Part shown: positions 9,028 through 16,663 of the stretch, in pieces | Layout of the letters: the number at the start of each line of letters is the position of its first letter | How positions within the stretch are numbered: position 1 is the first letter of the stretch | Assembly: GCF_004785795.1 (NCBI RefSeq) | Contig: NZ_SRRO01000001.1 | Span: forward strand, 2,294,001-2,358,000 | Direction: 5' to 3' | Source of the DNA: Nocardioides eburneiflavus | GTDB taxonomy: Bacteria > Actinomycetota > Actinomycetes > Propionibacteriales > Nocardioidaceae | DNA: 64,000 nucleotides | Translations under genes and position numbers: made by a program | Notes under the pieces: generated by a model | What the model was told of the DNA's origin: nothing | What the model saw: only the letters and a program-made list of their open reading frames with translations | Databases searched by the model: none

Positions 9028-10416
9028 TCAGTCGAGAACCCCGGGGGCGACGTCGTCGTCGCCGAGCCAGTCCTGGTCGTAGACCAGGCTGTCGCGCTGC
9101 TGTGACTCGTCGCGCTCGCCCTTGCGGCCACCGCGTCCAGCCGCGGCACCGGCGCCCGCGCTGCGCGCGCCGGCGCCGCCGCGTCCGCCGGCCGAGCCGG
9201 CCGTACCGGCCGCACCGCGCGCACCGGCCGCACCGCGCGCACCAGCCGCGCCGGCTGCACCACGAGACGTCGGGCTGCCGGCCGTGGCGCCGCGCCCTGC
9301 GGCGGAGCCGCTCGAGGCGGCGGGCGTGCGGGAGAGCGCGCCCGCACTGCCGCTGCGACCGGTCGCACCGATCTGCCGGGTCGGGGCGCTGCCGGCCGAG
9401 GCGGGCGCGGAGCCTGCTCGTACGCCGCCCATTATCCCGCTCGCGCCGCCGGCCGCGCCTGCCGCGCCGAAGGCGGCGGCGTTCATGCCACCCGCGCCAC
9501 CGGCGCCGCCCGACGAGGTCGGGGTCGAGACCTGCGGACCCTGGTAGGTGACGCCGCTCTGCTGGCTGCCGGTCACCGTGGTGGTCTCCGAGGGGACCGG
9601 CAGCGAGATCGGGTGGGTCGGCGGCTGGGTCGGCGGCTGGGTCGGCGGCACCGTCGGGGGCTGCGTCGGCGGGAGCGTGGGGTTGGTGGTCGTGTTCGTC
9701 GTCGTGACCTCGGAGCCGTGCTCGATCCAGCTGTCGACGAAGTAGCCCTGGGCGTCCTTGCCGCCGCCACCGCCGCCGCCGGTGGGGGGCGGAGCCTGGG
9801 TGCCGGGCAGGTAGGGGCCGCCGGGGCCGGAAGGAACGTCGTCGGTCGGCTCGGTGGGGTCCTTCTGGCCATGGATCTGCTTCATCGGCGGGATGGCACC
9901 GATGAAGGCGGCGTCGAGCTGCCTGGTCAGCGTGAGGGAGCGGGCCTCCTGCTTGTCGTACTGGGTCTGCCAGGCGTTGATCTCGGCCTGGCGGGCCTGG
10001 GCCGCCTGGGCCTGGGCCTGCAGCTCCTCGGGGGTGGTCTCGACGCCGGTGGTGTTGGCAGGGGCTTGGTAGGCGGCCGGTCGCGGACCGATGTCGGCCA
10101 TCGTGTCGCGGGCGTCCTTGGTGTCGTTGATCTGCTGACCGACGGTGACGAGCGCGTCCCCGGCCGCGCGCAGCACGTCGGACTTCTCGGTCATCGACGT
10201 GGCGGACTTCTCCATGCCGGCTCGCAGGGCGGGGCCGGTGAGGGTCTGCTCGCCGATGCGGAGCTCGGCCTGCGTCGCGGCCAGCTTGAGCGCGTTGCTC
10301 AGCGTCCGCAGGTCCTGGGCCTTGCGCTTCCAGTCGTCGCCCACGACCTGGAGGTGACCGCCCAGCGCGGTGTCGAGGTAGTCGTCGAGGATCTTGCGGT
10401 TGGGTCCCTTGGTCAT
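9028..10416 (-). CDS. Large low-complexity protein, possible type VII (WXG100/PPE-like) substrate
   Basis: A 462-residue protein not assigned to a named family. The first ~190 residues are helical and heptad-like, resembling the helical-hairpin part of WXG100/PPE-type proteins. Then come a Gly-rich run, a Pro-Thr stretch made of PPTQ units, an Ala/Gly/Arg-rich tail with an 18-bp tandem DNA repeat, and an acidic end (DWLGDDDVAPGVLD). There is no Sec signal peptide. That plan is seen in actinobacterial ESX-type substrates or surface proteins, but no WxG or YxxxD/E motif is visible, so the assignment is inference. ATG 10416 follows 4 bp after the upstream partner gene, so the two form an operon. 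Confidence 0.75.
   Translation of the reverse strand: MTKGPNRKILDDYLDTALGGHLQVVGDDWKRKAQDLRTLSNALKLAATQAELRIGEQTLTGPALRAGMEKSATSMTEKSDVLRAAGDALVTVGQQINDTKDARDTMADIGPRPAAYQAPANTTGVETTPEELQAQAQAAQARQAEINAWQTQYDKQEARSLTLTRQLDAAFIGAIPPMKQIHGQKDPTEPTDDVPSGPGGPYLPGTQAPPPTGGGGGGGKDAQGYFVDSWIEHGSEVTTTNTTTNPTLPPTQPPTVPPTQPPTQPPTHPISLPVPSETTTVTGSQQSGVTYQGPQVSTPTSSGGAGGAGGMNAAAFGAAGAAGGASGIMGGVRAGSAPASAGSAPTRQIGATGRSGSAGALSRTPAASSGSAAGRGATAGSPTSRGAAGAAGARGAAGARGAAGTAGSAGGRGGAGARSAGAGAAAGRGGRKGERDESQQRDSLVYDQDWLGDDDVAPGVLD
9205..9258. repeat. 18-bp tandem repeat in the C-terminal low-complexity region
   Basis: Two exact 18-bp units (9205-9222, 9223-9240; starting ACCGGCCGCACC) are followed by a degenerate third (9241-9258). 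They code on the minus strand for an Ala-Gly-Ala-Arg-Gly-Ala-type six-residue repeat. Confidence 0.7.
9614..9649. repeat. 12-bp tandem repeat encoding the Pro-Thr stretch
   Basis: Three consecutive copies of TGGGTCGGCGGC encode, on the minus strand, the PPTQ repeats of the proline-rich linker. Degenerate copies continue on the 3' side. Confidence 0.75.
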
Positions 10417-10420
10417 CGTG

Positions 10421-10831
10421 TCAGTCCTGGCTCTCAGTCGGCAGCGTGCACTGGCTGGAGGAGAAGGTGGGCGCGGCGATGCACTCGGTGGCGACCTCGA
10501 TGCGAGCAGCCGTGGCGACGGTCTGCTCGGTGGTCTGCTGCACGTCGTTGCTGAACTGCTGGACCGAGGCGCCCATCTCGCGCAGTCCGGCGACCATCCG
10601 GCTGAGCTCCTCGCCGACGGCCTCGTGGGCCATCTCCACGTTGGTGGCGAGTCGGTGGCCACCGGTGAAGGAACCACCGAACGACGTGGCCGCGACCCGG
10701 GAGATCGGGTCGTTCTCCAGGCCCTCGGCAGCCCTGTCGAAGGAGAACAGCAGCGAGGCGATGGTCTCGGCGTCGATGTTGAGCCCCACCATGGTCTGGG
10801 TGAGCAGTTCGCGGTCCTCGAGCGGCAGCAT
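10421..10831 (-). CDS. Small helical protein, partner of the large low-complexity protein
   Basis: A 136-residue, mostly helical protein of unknown function. Residues about 1-105 look like two helices. The tail has two cysteines about ten residues apart (ECIAAP...SQCTLP). ATG 10831 is preferred over an upstream GTG at 10900 because AAAGGA lies 6-7 nt before it. A TAAGGT -10-like hexamer (10869-10874, minus) could give a leader of about 30 nt. Only 4 bp separate it from the next gene. The pairing of a short helical protein with a longer one recalls WXG100/PPE gene pairs, but no WxG motif is seen. Confidence 0.7.
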   Translation of the reverse strand: MLPLEDRELLTQTMVGLNIDAETIASLLFSFDRAAEGLENDPISRVAATSFGGSFTGGHRLATNVEMAHEAVGEELSRMVAGLREMGASVQQFSNDVQQTTEQTVATAARIEVATECIAAPTFSSSQCTLPTESQD

Positions 10832-10913
10832 GGTCTGTCCTTTCCCCCTGAACACAGAGCCGAAACCAACCTTAATCGGCCGATCCGGGTCGGTCACCAT
10901 CGTCCCTCGTGGC

Positions 10914-10919
10914 TAGGCT
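10914..10919 (+). promoter_or_regulatory. Putative -10 element of the lipoprotein gene (leaderless)
   Basis: TAGGCT ends 6 nt before the ATG at 10926. Confidence 0.5.
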
Positions 10920-10925
10920 CGACGC

Positions 10926-11546
10926 ATGACTTCTCGGGCATCTCGTCCTCGCCTCGCGCTCTCGTCGGCCGTGGCGGCCGGCGTCCTGGCCGTCACGGCC
11001 GGGTGTCAGTGGTCCACCGGGGAGTCCGCGGGCGACCCGGACGCCGGCACGCCGGGCACGACCTCCACGAGCCCGACCCCGGTGCCCGTGCCGGAACCCA
11101 GCACCCCGGTCGTCGAGCCCGCCGACGGCAAGGTCGTGAAGGTGCCGGGAGCGTCGATGCGCGCGCTCCGGACGTACAAGCGGGTCAGCGACTACGGCAT
11201 CGTCCAGGGCTACAACGACAGCCAGAGCGCGCTCACGCTGTCGCCCAACCTGACCCTGGGGACGTCGATCGACGGCTACGCCAAGGAATGGATCCGCGAC
11301 AACGGCGGCCCGAAGGTGATGGAGCGCCAGGACAACGCGGTGGTTGGCGGCAAGTACAACGCGTGGCACGTGATCGACACCCGCGACGACAACGAGGAGT
11401 CCCACTACTACGGCGTGATGTTCCTCGACAGCGCGTGGCTGATCAACATCGCGATCTACCAGGGCAACCCGGACAGCCTGACCCCCGAGGAGGGCGAGGA
11501 GGTCATCGCCAGCCTGCTCGCGTCGTTCAAGACCGACCTCGACTAG
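10926..11546 (+). CDS. Putative secreted lipoprotein
   Basis: A 206-residue protein with an Arg-containing N-terminus, a hydrophobic stretch and a lipobox ending VTAGC (Cys at about residue 27). A Pro/Thr-rich linker of about 40 residues follows, then a globular domain of about 130 residues. It is probably anchored outside the cytoplasmic membrane. The domain resembles LpqN/LpqT-like actinobacterial lipoproteins in size and layout, but I cannot assign it. It stands between two minus-strand operons and shares a CTAG with the opposing gene, so both use TAG stops inside the same four bases. Confidence 0.8.
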   Translation: MTSRASRPRLALSSAVAAGVLAVTAGCQWSTGESAGDPDAGTPGTTSTSPTPVPVPEPSTPVVEPADGKVVKVPGASMRALRTYKRVSDYGIVQGYNDSQSALTLSPNLTLGTSIDGYAKEWIRDNGGPKVMERQDNAVVGGKYNAWHVIDTRDDNEESHYYGVMFLDSAWLINIAIYQGNPDSLTPEEGEEVIASLLASFKTDLD

Positions 11547-12760
11547 CGGACCTCGGCCATGGCGAGCCCCGAGGCTCCGGCACTGTCGGTGCCGAGGCGC
11601 TGCACCGTGCCGTCCAGCCCGAGGCGCACGATCGCGCTGCCCTCGCCACCCGGCCACACCCGTGCCACGAGGTGGCCGTCGTCCTCCCAGAGGATGTTCG
11701 TCTCGTTGACGCCGCCGACCTGGCGGCGGGGAATCACCAGCTCGAAGTCGACGACCACCTCGCCGGTCGTCGCGTCGAGGACCGCCAGCGTCGGTGAGCC
11801 GTACTCGCCGTCGGCCGCGACGGTGCCGACGACGTGCTCACCGTCGGGACTGAAGTGGTCGAGTGCGTAGTCGCAGGTCTCCCACGCCACCACCCCGCTG
11901 GGTGCGGTGCCGTCGACGATCGCCGAGCAGGAGCCGCCGACGTCGGAGCTGGTGAAGGCGGCGACCGTGCCGGCGACCGGTGACGCCGACTGCGCCCTGA
12001 TCGGGCCGGGCAGTGCGATGGGCGCGCCGTCGTCGGCGATGAAGGTCGAGGTGTTGCCGTCGCCGTGCTCCTGCGTGGCGACGACGTCCACCTCCGACAC
12101 GAACCCGATCGGGACGACCCGGTGCGCCTGGGGGCTCGGCGGGAACTCGAGATGGGTCGAGACCTCCCCGCCGACGACGTCGGCGACCTGCACCCGCCAG
12201 CGGACGTCGTCGTACTCCGACCACGCGACACGACTGCCGTCCGGGCTCACCACGACACCTCCGGTGGGCCTGGTCGGGTCCGTCGGCTCGAGGTCGGCGT
12301 CGAGGATCTCGAGGGTGAAGCTGCCCTCGTCGTTGGCGACGGCGATCCACCCGTCCCGGTAGGGCGTGATCGTGTCGTACGCCTTCGGCAGCTCGATCGT
12401 GCGCTCGGGAGTGATGAGGCTGGGGCTGTCGACGTCGACCAGCGGTACGCCGACCGAGTCGACGACCTCCGCGCTGCGGGTGTCGATGCGGACGGTGCCG
12501 GTGACGGCCGGGGCGGGCGAGGGCGTCTGTGTCGCGGGCGGGACCTCGCTGCGCTGGGCCGGCCCGACCAGGCCGAGGCCGACCGGCACGACCAGGGCCA
12601 CCGCCACGGCCACCGCGGCGCCGGCCACCGCAGCGCGGCGGCGCTGGATGCGGCGGGCGCGCGTACGGACGTCGCCGACCGTGAACGGGGTGCGCTCCAG
12701 GGGGGCGGCCGTGCGGTGCAGGCTGTCGTGGACCTGGTCCTCGAGGTCGGTGTGGTTCAT
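11543..12760 (-). CDS. Membrane-anchored beta-propeller protein, likely anti-sigma partner
   Basis: A 405-residue protein with a cytoplasmic N-terminus of about 45 residues (MNHTDLEDQVHDSLHR...), one transmembrane helix at about 46-66, a Pro-rich linker and an extracytoplasmic domain of repeated blades with strand-turn motifs such as VSPDGSRVAWS and FSPDGEHVVGT, typical of WD40-like/TolB-type propellers. ATG 12760 overlaps the sigma-factor stop (ATGA), so the two are translationally coupled. This topology fits a transmembrane anti-sigma factor or sensor. No ZAS zinc motif (HxxxCxxC) is present. The anti-sigma role is inferred from the pairing. Confidence 0.8.
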   Translation of the reverse strand: MNHTDLEDQVHDSLHRTAAPLERTPFTVGDVRTRARRIQRRRAAVAGAAVAVAVALVVPVGLGLVGPAQRSEVPPATQTPSPAPAVTGTVRIDTRSAEVVDSVGVPLVDVDSPSLITPERTIELPKAYDTITPYRDGWIAVANDEGSFTLEILDADLEPTDPTRPTGGVVVSPDGSRVAWSEYDDVRWRVQVADVVGGEVSTHLEFPPSPQAHRVVPIGFVSEVDVVATQEHGDGNTSTFIADDGAPIALPGPIRAQSASPVAGTVAAFTSSDVGGSCSAIVDGTAPSGVVAWETCDYALDHFSPDGEHVVGTVAADGEYGSPTLAVLDATTGEVVVDFELVIPRRQVGGVNETNILWEDDGHLVARVWPGGEGSAIVRLGLDGTVQRLGTDSAGASGLAMAEVR

Positions 12761-13329
12761 CGTGTGTCTCCTCCGGACTCGTGGGGGTGGAGCCCATGCG
12801 GATCGAGGGAGTGGGGCGCCCGCGCGCGCAGGGCCGCGAGCGCGCGGCTGGCCTGGGACTTCACGGTCCCGACGGAGATGCCGAGTGACTCGGCGATCTC
12901 GGCCTCGCTGAGCTGCTCGTAGTAGCGCAGCACGATCACCGACCGCTGCTTGGGCGGCAGCGTCTGGACGAACGACCAGAGGGCGCCGCCCGTGCCGTCG
13001 TCGTACGTGTCGACGACGCCGGTGTCGGGCATCGCGTCGGTCGAGTGCTCCCTGCGCTTCCACGCCCGGCGCCAGAGCGAGTTGTTCTCGTTGACCATGA
13101 TCCGGCGGACGTAGCCGTCGAGGGCCTCGCGCTCGCGGACCTTGTCCCAGGACAGGTAGAGCTTGGCGAAGGCGTTCTGGAGCAGGTCCTCGGCCGCCGC
13201 GTGGTCGCCGGCGAGCAGGTACGCCGTCCGGTAGAGAGCGGCCTGGCGCGCGGACATGTACGCAGAGAAGTCGGCGTCCTTGTCGGCTCGCCGGTCGTGC
13301 GCTCCCATGTCGACGAGTGTCGCTGTCAC
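12757..13329 (-). CDS. SigE-family (ECF-type) RNA polymerase sigma factor
   Basis: A 190-residue sigma factor with region 2 (FSAYMSARQAALYRTAYLLAGD, AEDLLQNAFAKLY) and region 4 (LPPKQRSVIVLRYYEQLSEAEIAESLGISVGTVKSQASRAL, quoted in pieces), typical of the Streptomyces SigE-like family. The start is GTG 13329, because a perfect AGGAGG lies 7 nt upstream; longer in-frame versions lack a site. It is co-transcribed with the downstream membrane propeller and divergent from mscR, with 122 bp between the starts. Confidence 0.9.
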   Translation of the reverse strand: MTATLVDMGAHDRRADKDADFSAYMSARQAALYRTAYLLAGDHAAAEDLLQNAFAKLYLSWDKVREREALDGYVRRIMVNENNSLWRRAWKRREHSTDAMPDTGVVDTYDDGTGGALWSFVQTLPPKQRSVIVLRYYEQLSEAEIAESLGISVGTVKSQASRALAALRARAPHSLDPHGLHPHESGGDTR

Positions 13330-13451
13330 CGCGCACCTCCTTCTCGATCCTCGAGTGTTTCGTCGGCGGCGTGTCGGGTGAGGACGCGATCCGGTCGACG
13401 GAGGTTGCATCTGTTTGGGAGGGTCGTGTCACCACGTCGTAGGAGGCACAC

Positions 13452-14585
13452 ATGCAGCAGGTCAAGGCCGTCGTCGCGCTCGCCAAGGGTGAGCCGGTGC
13501 AGCTCACCACCATCAACGTCCCGGACCCGGGTCCGGGGGAGGCGGTGGTGAAGGTGCAGGCGTGCGGGGTGTGCCACACCGACCTGCACTACCGCGAGGG
13601 CGGGATCAACGATGACTTCCCGTTCCTCCTCGGCCACGAGGCCGCCGGAGTCGTGGAGTCCGTGGGGCCGGACGTGACCGGCCTCGAGCCGGGCGACTTC
13701 GTTGTCCTGAACTGGCGCGCGGTGTGCGGTGACTGCCGCGCGTGCAACCGGGGTGAGCCGTGGTACTGCTTCGCGACCCACAACGCCACCCAGAAGATGA
13801 CCCTCGCCGAAGGTGACCTCGCCGGCACGGAGCTGTCTGCGGCGCTCGGCATCGGCGCGTTCGCCGAGAAGACCCTCGTCGCCGCCGGGCAGTGCACCAA
13901 GGTCGACCCGTCGGCCCGTGCTGCCGCGGTCGGCCTGCTCGGCTGCGGAGTGATGGCCGGCCTCGGCGCCGCGATCAACACCGGGAACGTCGGGCGGGGC
14001 TCGACCGTCGCCGTCATCGGCTGCGGCGGCGTGGGTGCGGCCGCGATCGCCGGTGCGGCCCTCGCGGGAGCGGCCCGGATCATCGCGGTCGACATCGACG
14101 ACCGGAAGCTCGAGACGGCGAAGAGGATGGGCGCCACCCACACCGTGAACTCCAGCGAGCTGGACGCCGTCGCCGCGATCCGCGAGCTGACCCCCCCGCC
14201 GGACGGCACCGGTCACGAGGGCGGAGCGGACGTCGTGATCGACGCTGTCGGACGCCCCGAGACGTGGAAGCAGGCCTTCTACGCCCGCGACCTGGCCGGC
14301 ACCGTCGTGCTCGTCGGCGTGCCGACCCCGGACATGAAGGTGCCCGAGATCCCGCTCATCGACGTCTTCGGGCGCGGCGGTTCGCTGAAGTCGTCCTGGT
14401 ACGGCGACTGCCTGCCCTCGCGGGACTTCCCGATGCTCGTCGACCTCTACCAGCAGGGTCGGCTCGACCTCGACGCCTTCGTGACCGAGGAGATCGGCAT
14501 CGGCGACGTCGAGGCGGCGTTCGGGAAGATGCACCGCGCCCCCGAAGGCGGCCCCAGCGTGCTGCGCTCCGTGGTGGTGCTCTGA
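13452..14585 (+). CDS. mscR: S-(hydroxymethyl)mycothiol dehydrogenase
   Basis: A zinc-dependent medium-chain alcohol dehydrogenase (377 residues) that oxidises the formaldehyde-mycothiol adduct with NAD and so detoxifies formaldehyde. The sequence has the catalytic-zinc Cys in [19 protein letters not shown], and the structural-zinc set in [15 protein letters not shown] (four Cys). The Rossmann motif is [10 protein letters not shown]. The opening [15 protein letters not shown] and the [11 protein letters not shown] segment are characteristic of the mycothiol-dependent subgroup. AGGAGG lies 6 nt before the ATG. The MBL gene overlaps its stop. Confidence 0.93.
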   Translation: MQQVKAVVALAKGEPVQLTTINVPDPGPGEAVVKVQACGVCHTDLHYREGGINDDFPFLLGHEAAGVVESVGPDVTGLEPGDFVVLNWRAVCGDCRACNRGEPWYCFATHNATQKMTLAEGDLAGTELSAALGIGAFAEKTLVAAGQCTKVDPSARAAAVGLLGCGVMAGLGAAINTGNVGRGSTVAVIGCGGVGAAAIAGAALAGAARIIAVDIDDRKLETAKRMGATHTVNSSELDAVAAIRELTPPPDGTGHEGGADVVIDAVGRPETWKQAFYARDLAGTVVLVGVPTPDMKVPEIPLIDVFGRGGSLKSSWYGDCLPSRDFPMLVDLYQQGRLDLDAFVTEEIGIGDVEAAFGKMHRAPEGGPSVLRSVVVL

Positions 14586-15205
14586 TGGGCGTGCGGGTGG
14601 ACCACGCCGTCGTCTCGGGCACCTTCTCGCTCGACGGTGAGACCCACGAGGTCGACAACAACGTGTGGGTGATCGGCGACGACGAGCAGTGCCTCGTCAT
14701 CGACGCCCCGCACGACGTCGACGCGATCCTCGAGCTGGTCGCCGGCCGGGCGGTGAAGGCGATCGTGTGCACCCACGCCCACGACGACCACGTACGCGTC
14801 GCGCCCGAGCTGCGCCGACGCACCGGAGCGCCGATCCTGCTGCACCCCGACGACCGGCCACTGTGGGAGCTCACCCACGGTGGTGACGAGGAGGGGGCCG
14901 AGCTCTGGGACGTGGACGTCACCGACGGCCAGACCCTGACCATCGGCGGCGCGGCTGTCACGGTCATCCACACCCCTGGCCACGCGCCGGGCGCCGTCTG
15001 CCTCTATGTCCACGACCTGGGTTGTGTCTTCACCGGCGACACCCTCTTCGAGGGCGGCCCCGGAGCCACGGGGCGCTCGTACAGCGACGCCGACCTCATC
15101 GAGGACTCGATCCGGCGCCGCCTGCTCGAGCTTCCCGATGCGACGGTCGTCCACACCGGTCACGGCCCGGACACCACCATCGGCGCCGAGCGGGAGAACC
15201 TCTGA
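14585..15205 (+). CDS. MBL-fold metallohydrolase paired with mscR
   Basis: A 206-residue metallo-beta-lactamase-fold hydrolase. The metal site motif is THAHDDH (about residues 63-69), with further ligands in HTPGHAPGAV and FTGDTLF, and a C-terminal HTGHGPDT. It belongs to the glyoxalase-II-like group. ATG 14585 overlaps the mscR stop, and this pairing is common in actinobacteria. An attractive inference is hydrolysis of S-formyl-mycothiol, the product of MscR, giving formate and free mycothiol. Confidence 0.88.
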   Translation: MGVRVDHAVVSGTFSLDGETHEVDNNVWVIGDDEQCLVIDAPHDVDAILELVAGRAVKAIVCTHAHDDHVRVAPELRRRTGAPILLHPDDRPLWELTHGGDEEGAELWDVDVTDGQTLTIGGAAVTVIHTPGHAPGAVCLYVHDLGCVFTGDTLFEGGPGATGRSYSDADLIEDSIRRRLLELPDATVVHTGHGPDTTIGAERENL

Positions 15206-15215
15206 GGGAGCTCAG
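15202..15215. terminator. Small convergent hairpin containing both stop codons
   Basis: CTGAG-GGAG-CTCAG: the TGA of the MBL gene and the TGA of the opposing XRE gene lie in opposite arms. The stem is only 5 bp, so terminator function is uncertain. Confidence 0.35.
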
Positions 15216-15844
15216 GCCGTCAGCCACCCGGGCGGGGGACGGAACCACGGCCGCTCCTCCAGGATGCGTCGACGTCGCTCCTCCCTGACCTCGTCGAGGT
15301 GGACCGCCTCCGCCACGAGCTGCTCGTGCGAGGGGTGGTCCATTGGTGTGCCGTCGAGGAGTCGGTAGATGTGCCGCAACGACGTGTGGAACACGACCCT
15401 CGGCGCCCGCCTCTGGCGGGATTGACGACGCCACCACAGGAGGTCGGCCGTGGACTCCACGCCGCGAGGACGCCACCAGCCCGCGACGGTCAGGTCGACG
15501 TGGGCCGGGAAGCGACGTCCGCCCCGGTCGCGTGCCCCGTCGTCACGCATGGGCTGGACCTCCTCACCCGTCTCGATGTCGGTCATCCGGCTCCCGAGGC
15601 CGGCCAGGCGAAGCAGGTGCTGGAGCACCGACGCGCGCGGACTCGTCCTGCCGGTCTCCCACCGCGCCACGACGGACTGGGACACGCCCAGGAGCGCGGC
15701 GAGGCCGCGCTGGGACACGTCGAGCACCCGCCGGACCCGGCGTACGGTCCCCGGGATCCCGCCGTCGAACGGTCCCATCAAGTACCACTCCACCTCCTCG
15801 GCGCTCCAGCCCTCCATCTGCTGCCAGTCGAACTCCGTCTCCAT
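15212..15844 (-). CDS. XRE-family transcriptional regulator
   Basis: A 210-residue protein with a helix-turn-helix of the Cro/C1 type at about 40-95 (SQRGLAALLGVSQSVVARWETGRTSP). A C-terminal part of about 110 residues is rich in Arg and Trp and has no recognisable domain. It is probably DNA-binding. ATG 15844 is chosen because GGGGG lies 5 nt before it; longer starts (ATG of MDERID, or TTG at 15895) are possible. Upstream lie two copies of a 34-bp palindromic repeat (15971 and 16038), which could be its operator, although the first copy is more than 120 bp away. Confidence 0.85.
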   Translation of the reverse strand: METEFDWQQMEGWSAEEVEWYLMGPFDGGIPGTVRRVRRVLDVSQRGLAALLGVSQSVVARWETGRTSPRASVLQHLLRLAGLGSRMTDIETGEEVQPMRDDGARDRGGRRFPAHVDLTVAGWWRPRGVESTADLLWWRRQSRQRRAPRVVFHTSLRHIYRLLDGTPMDHPSHEQLVAEAVHLDEVREERRRRILEERPWFRPPPGWLTA

Positions 15845-15970
15845 CTCTTCCCCCTTGTCGATGCGTTCGTCCATCACACTCGCGTGCACCGACAATCACC
15901 GAACGTTCTCCACAGGTGGTGCTCGTCGGGGCGCCGGTCGGCGCCCGGGGCCCTCGACCCGACCCTTGCG

Positions 15971-16004
15971 ATTGAGTCTCTGAGCGACTCAGTGGCAATG
16001 GCGG
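15971..16004. repeat. 34-bp palindromic repeat, copy 1
   Basis: It contains GAGTC-TCTGAGC-GACTC flanked by ATT and AGTGGCAATGG, and is identical to 16038-16071. The hairpin forms from ATTGAGTC with GACTCAGT. It lies in the 319-bp gap between the XRE gene and the next plus-strand gene. Confidence 0.85.
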
Positions 16005-16037
16005 AGTCGGCTCGACCTGCGCCGCCCGACCCTCGCC

Positions 16038-16071
16038 ATTGAGTCTCTGAGCGACTCAGTGGCAATGGCGG
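16038..16071. repeat. 34-bp palindromic repeat, copy 2
   Basis: An exact second copy 67 bp downstream of the first. Here the flanks extend the dyad: GCCATTG at 16035-16041 can pair with CAATGGC at 16063-16069 outside the GAGTC/GACTC stem. It could be a REP-like element or a tandem operator. The rest of the 15845-16163 gap shows no gene. Confidence 0.85.
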
Positions 16072-16151
16072 GGACGGGGGAGCCGGTGAGCGTCCCCGGG
16101 GAGCGCGAGGGCGGGCAGCAAAAGGGAGCGCGCGGGGCGACGGGCCGCGGG

Positions 16152-16157
16152 TACGGT
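16152..16157 (+). promoter_or_regulatory. Putative -10 element (leaderless) of the GNAT gene
   Basis: TACGGT ends 6 nt before the GTG at 16164 and supports that start over longer in-frame ones. Confidence 0.45.
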
Positions 16158-16163
16158 CGCGAG

Positions 16164-16622
16164 GTGGTGACCAACGCGTTCGTGCCCGCGGACTTCGTGC
16201 CGCCGACCTCCCTGGAGACGGAGGGCTTCCGGCTCGAGCCGCTCGGGCCGCTGCACAACGAGTCCGACCATGCCGCCTGGACGTCGAGCATCGAGCACAT
16301 CCGCTCGACCCCGGGCTACCCGGACGGAGGGTGGCCGCCGCCAGCTGGCATGTCGCTGGCGGAGAACCTCGCCGACCTGACCCGACATGCCGCGGACTTC
16401 GAGGCGCGGAGGGGCTTCACCTTCACCGTTCTGGAGCCGTCGGTCGACGAGGTGGTGGGCTGCGTCTACCTGTACCCGTCGGCCTCGCCCGAGCACGACG
16501 TCGAGGTGCAGACATGGGTGACGGCCACTCGCGCGGACCTCGACGGGGTCCTGGCCGACGTGGTCGCCGACTGGCTGTCGGACGCGTGGCCCTGGAAGCG
16601 TCCCGACCGACTCGGTCGGTGA
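16164..16622 (+). CDS. GNAT-family N-acetyltransferase-like protein
   Basis: A 152-residue protein of a family often labelled GNAT acetyltransferase in actinobacteria. Recognisable segments are FVPPTSLETEGFRLEPLGPLHN, AAWTSSIEHIRSTPG, a GFTFTVLEPS strand and VGCVYLYPS. The C-terminal part ends in WLSDAWPWKRP. The classical R-x-x-G-x-G/A loop is not evident, so enzymatic activity is uncertain. The start is GTG 16164, set by a close TACGGT hexamer. A longer version from 16059 would run through the palindromic repeat and is disfavoured. It lies 41 bp before the NagZ-like gene. Confidence 0.75.
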   Translation: MVTNAFVPADFVPPTSLETEGFRLEPLGPLHNESDHAAWTSSIEHIRSTPGYPDGGWPPPAGMSLAENLADLTRHAADFEARRGFTFTVLEPSVDEVVGCVYLYPSASPEHDVEVQTWVTATRADLDGVLADVVADWLSDAWPWKRPDRLGR

Positions 16623-16663
16623 CCGCGGACGGTCGGCATCGGCACCCGTGCCACCATGACGGG

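Noticed and set aside
15901..15908. LexA (SOS) box GAACGTTC
   Set aside because: The actinobacterial SOS box needs four bases between GAAC and GTTC; here the halves abut.
15971..16071. CRISPR array
   Set aside because: Only two repeat units, each palindromic with a 33-bp interval, no further units and no cas genes.
16059..16163. Longer start for the GNAT-like gene
   Set aside because: It would begin inside the second palindromic repeat; a TACGGT hexamer 6 nt before GTG 16164 supports the shorter form.
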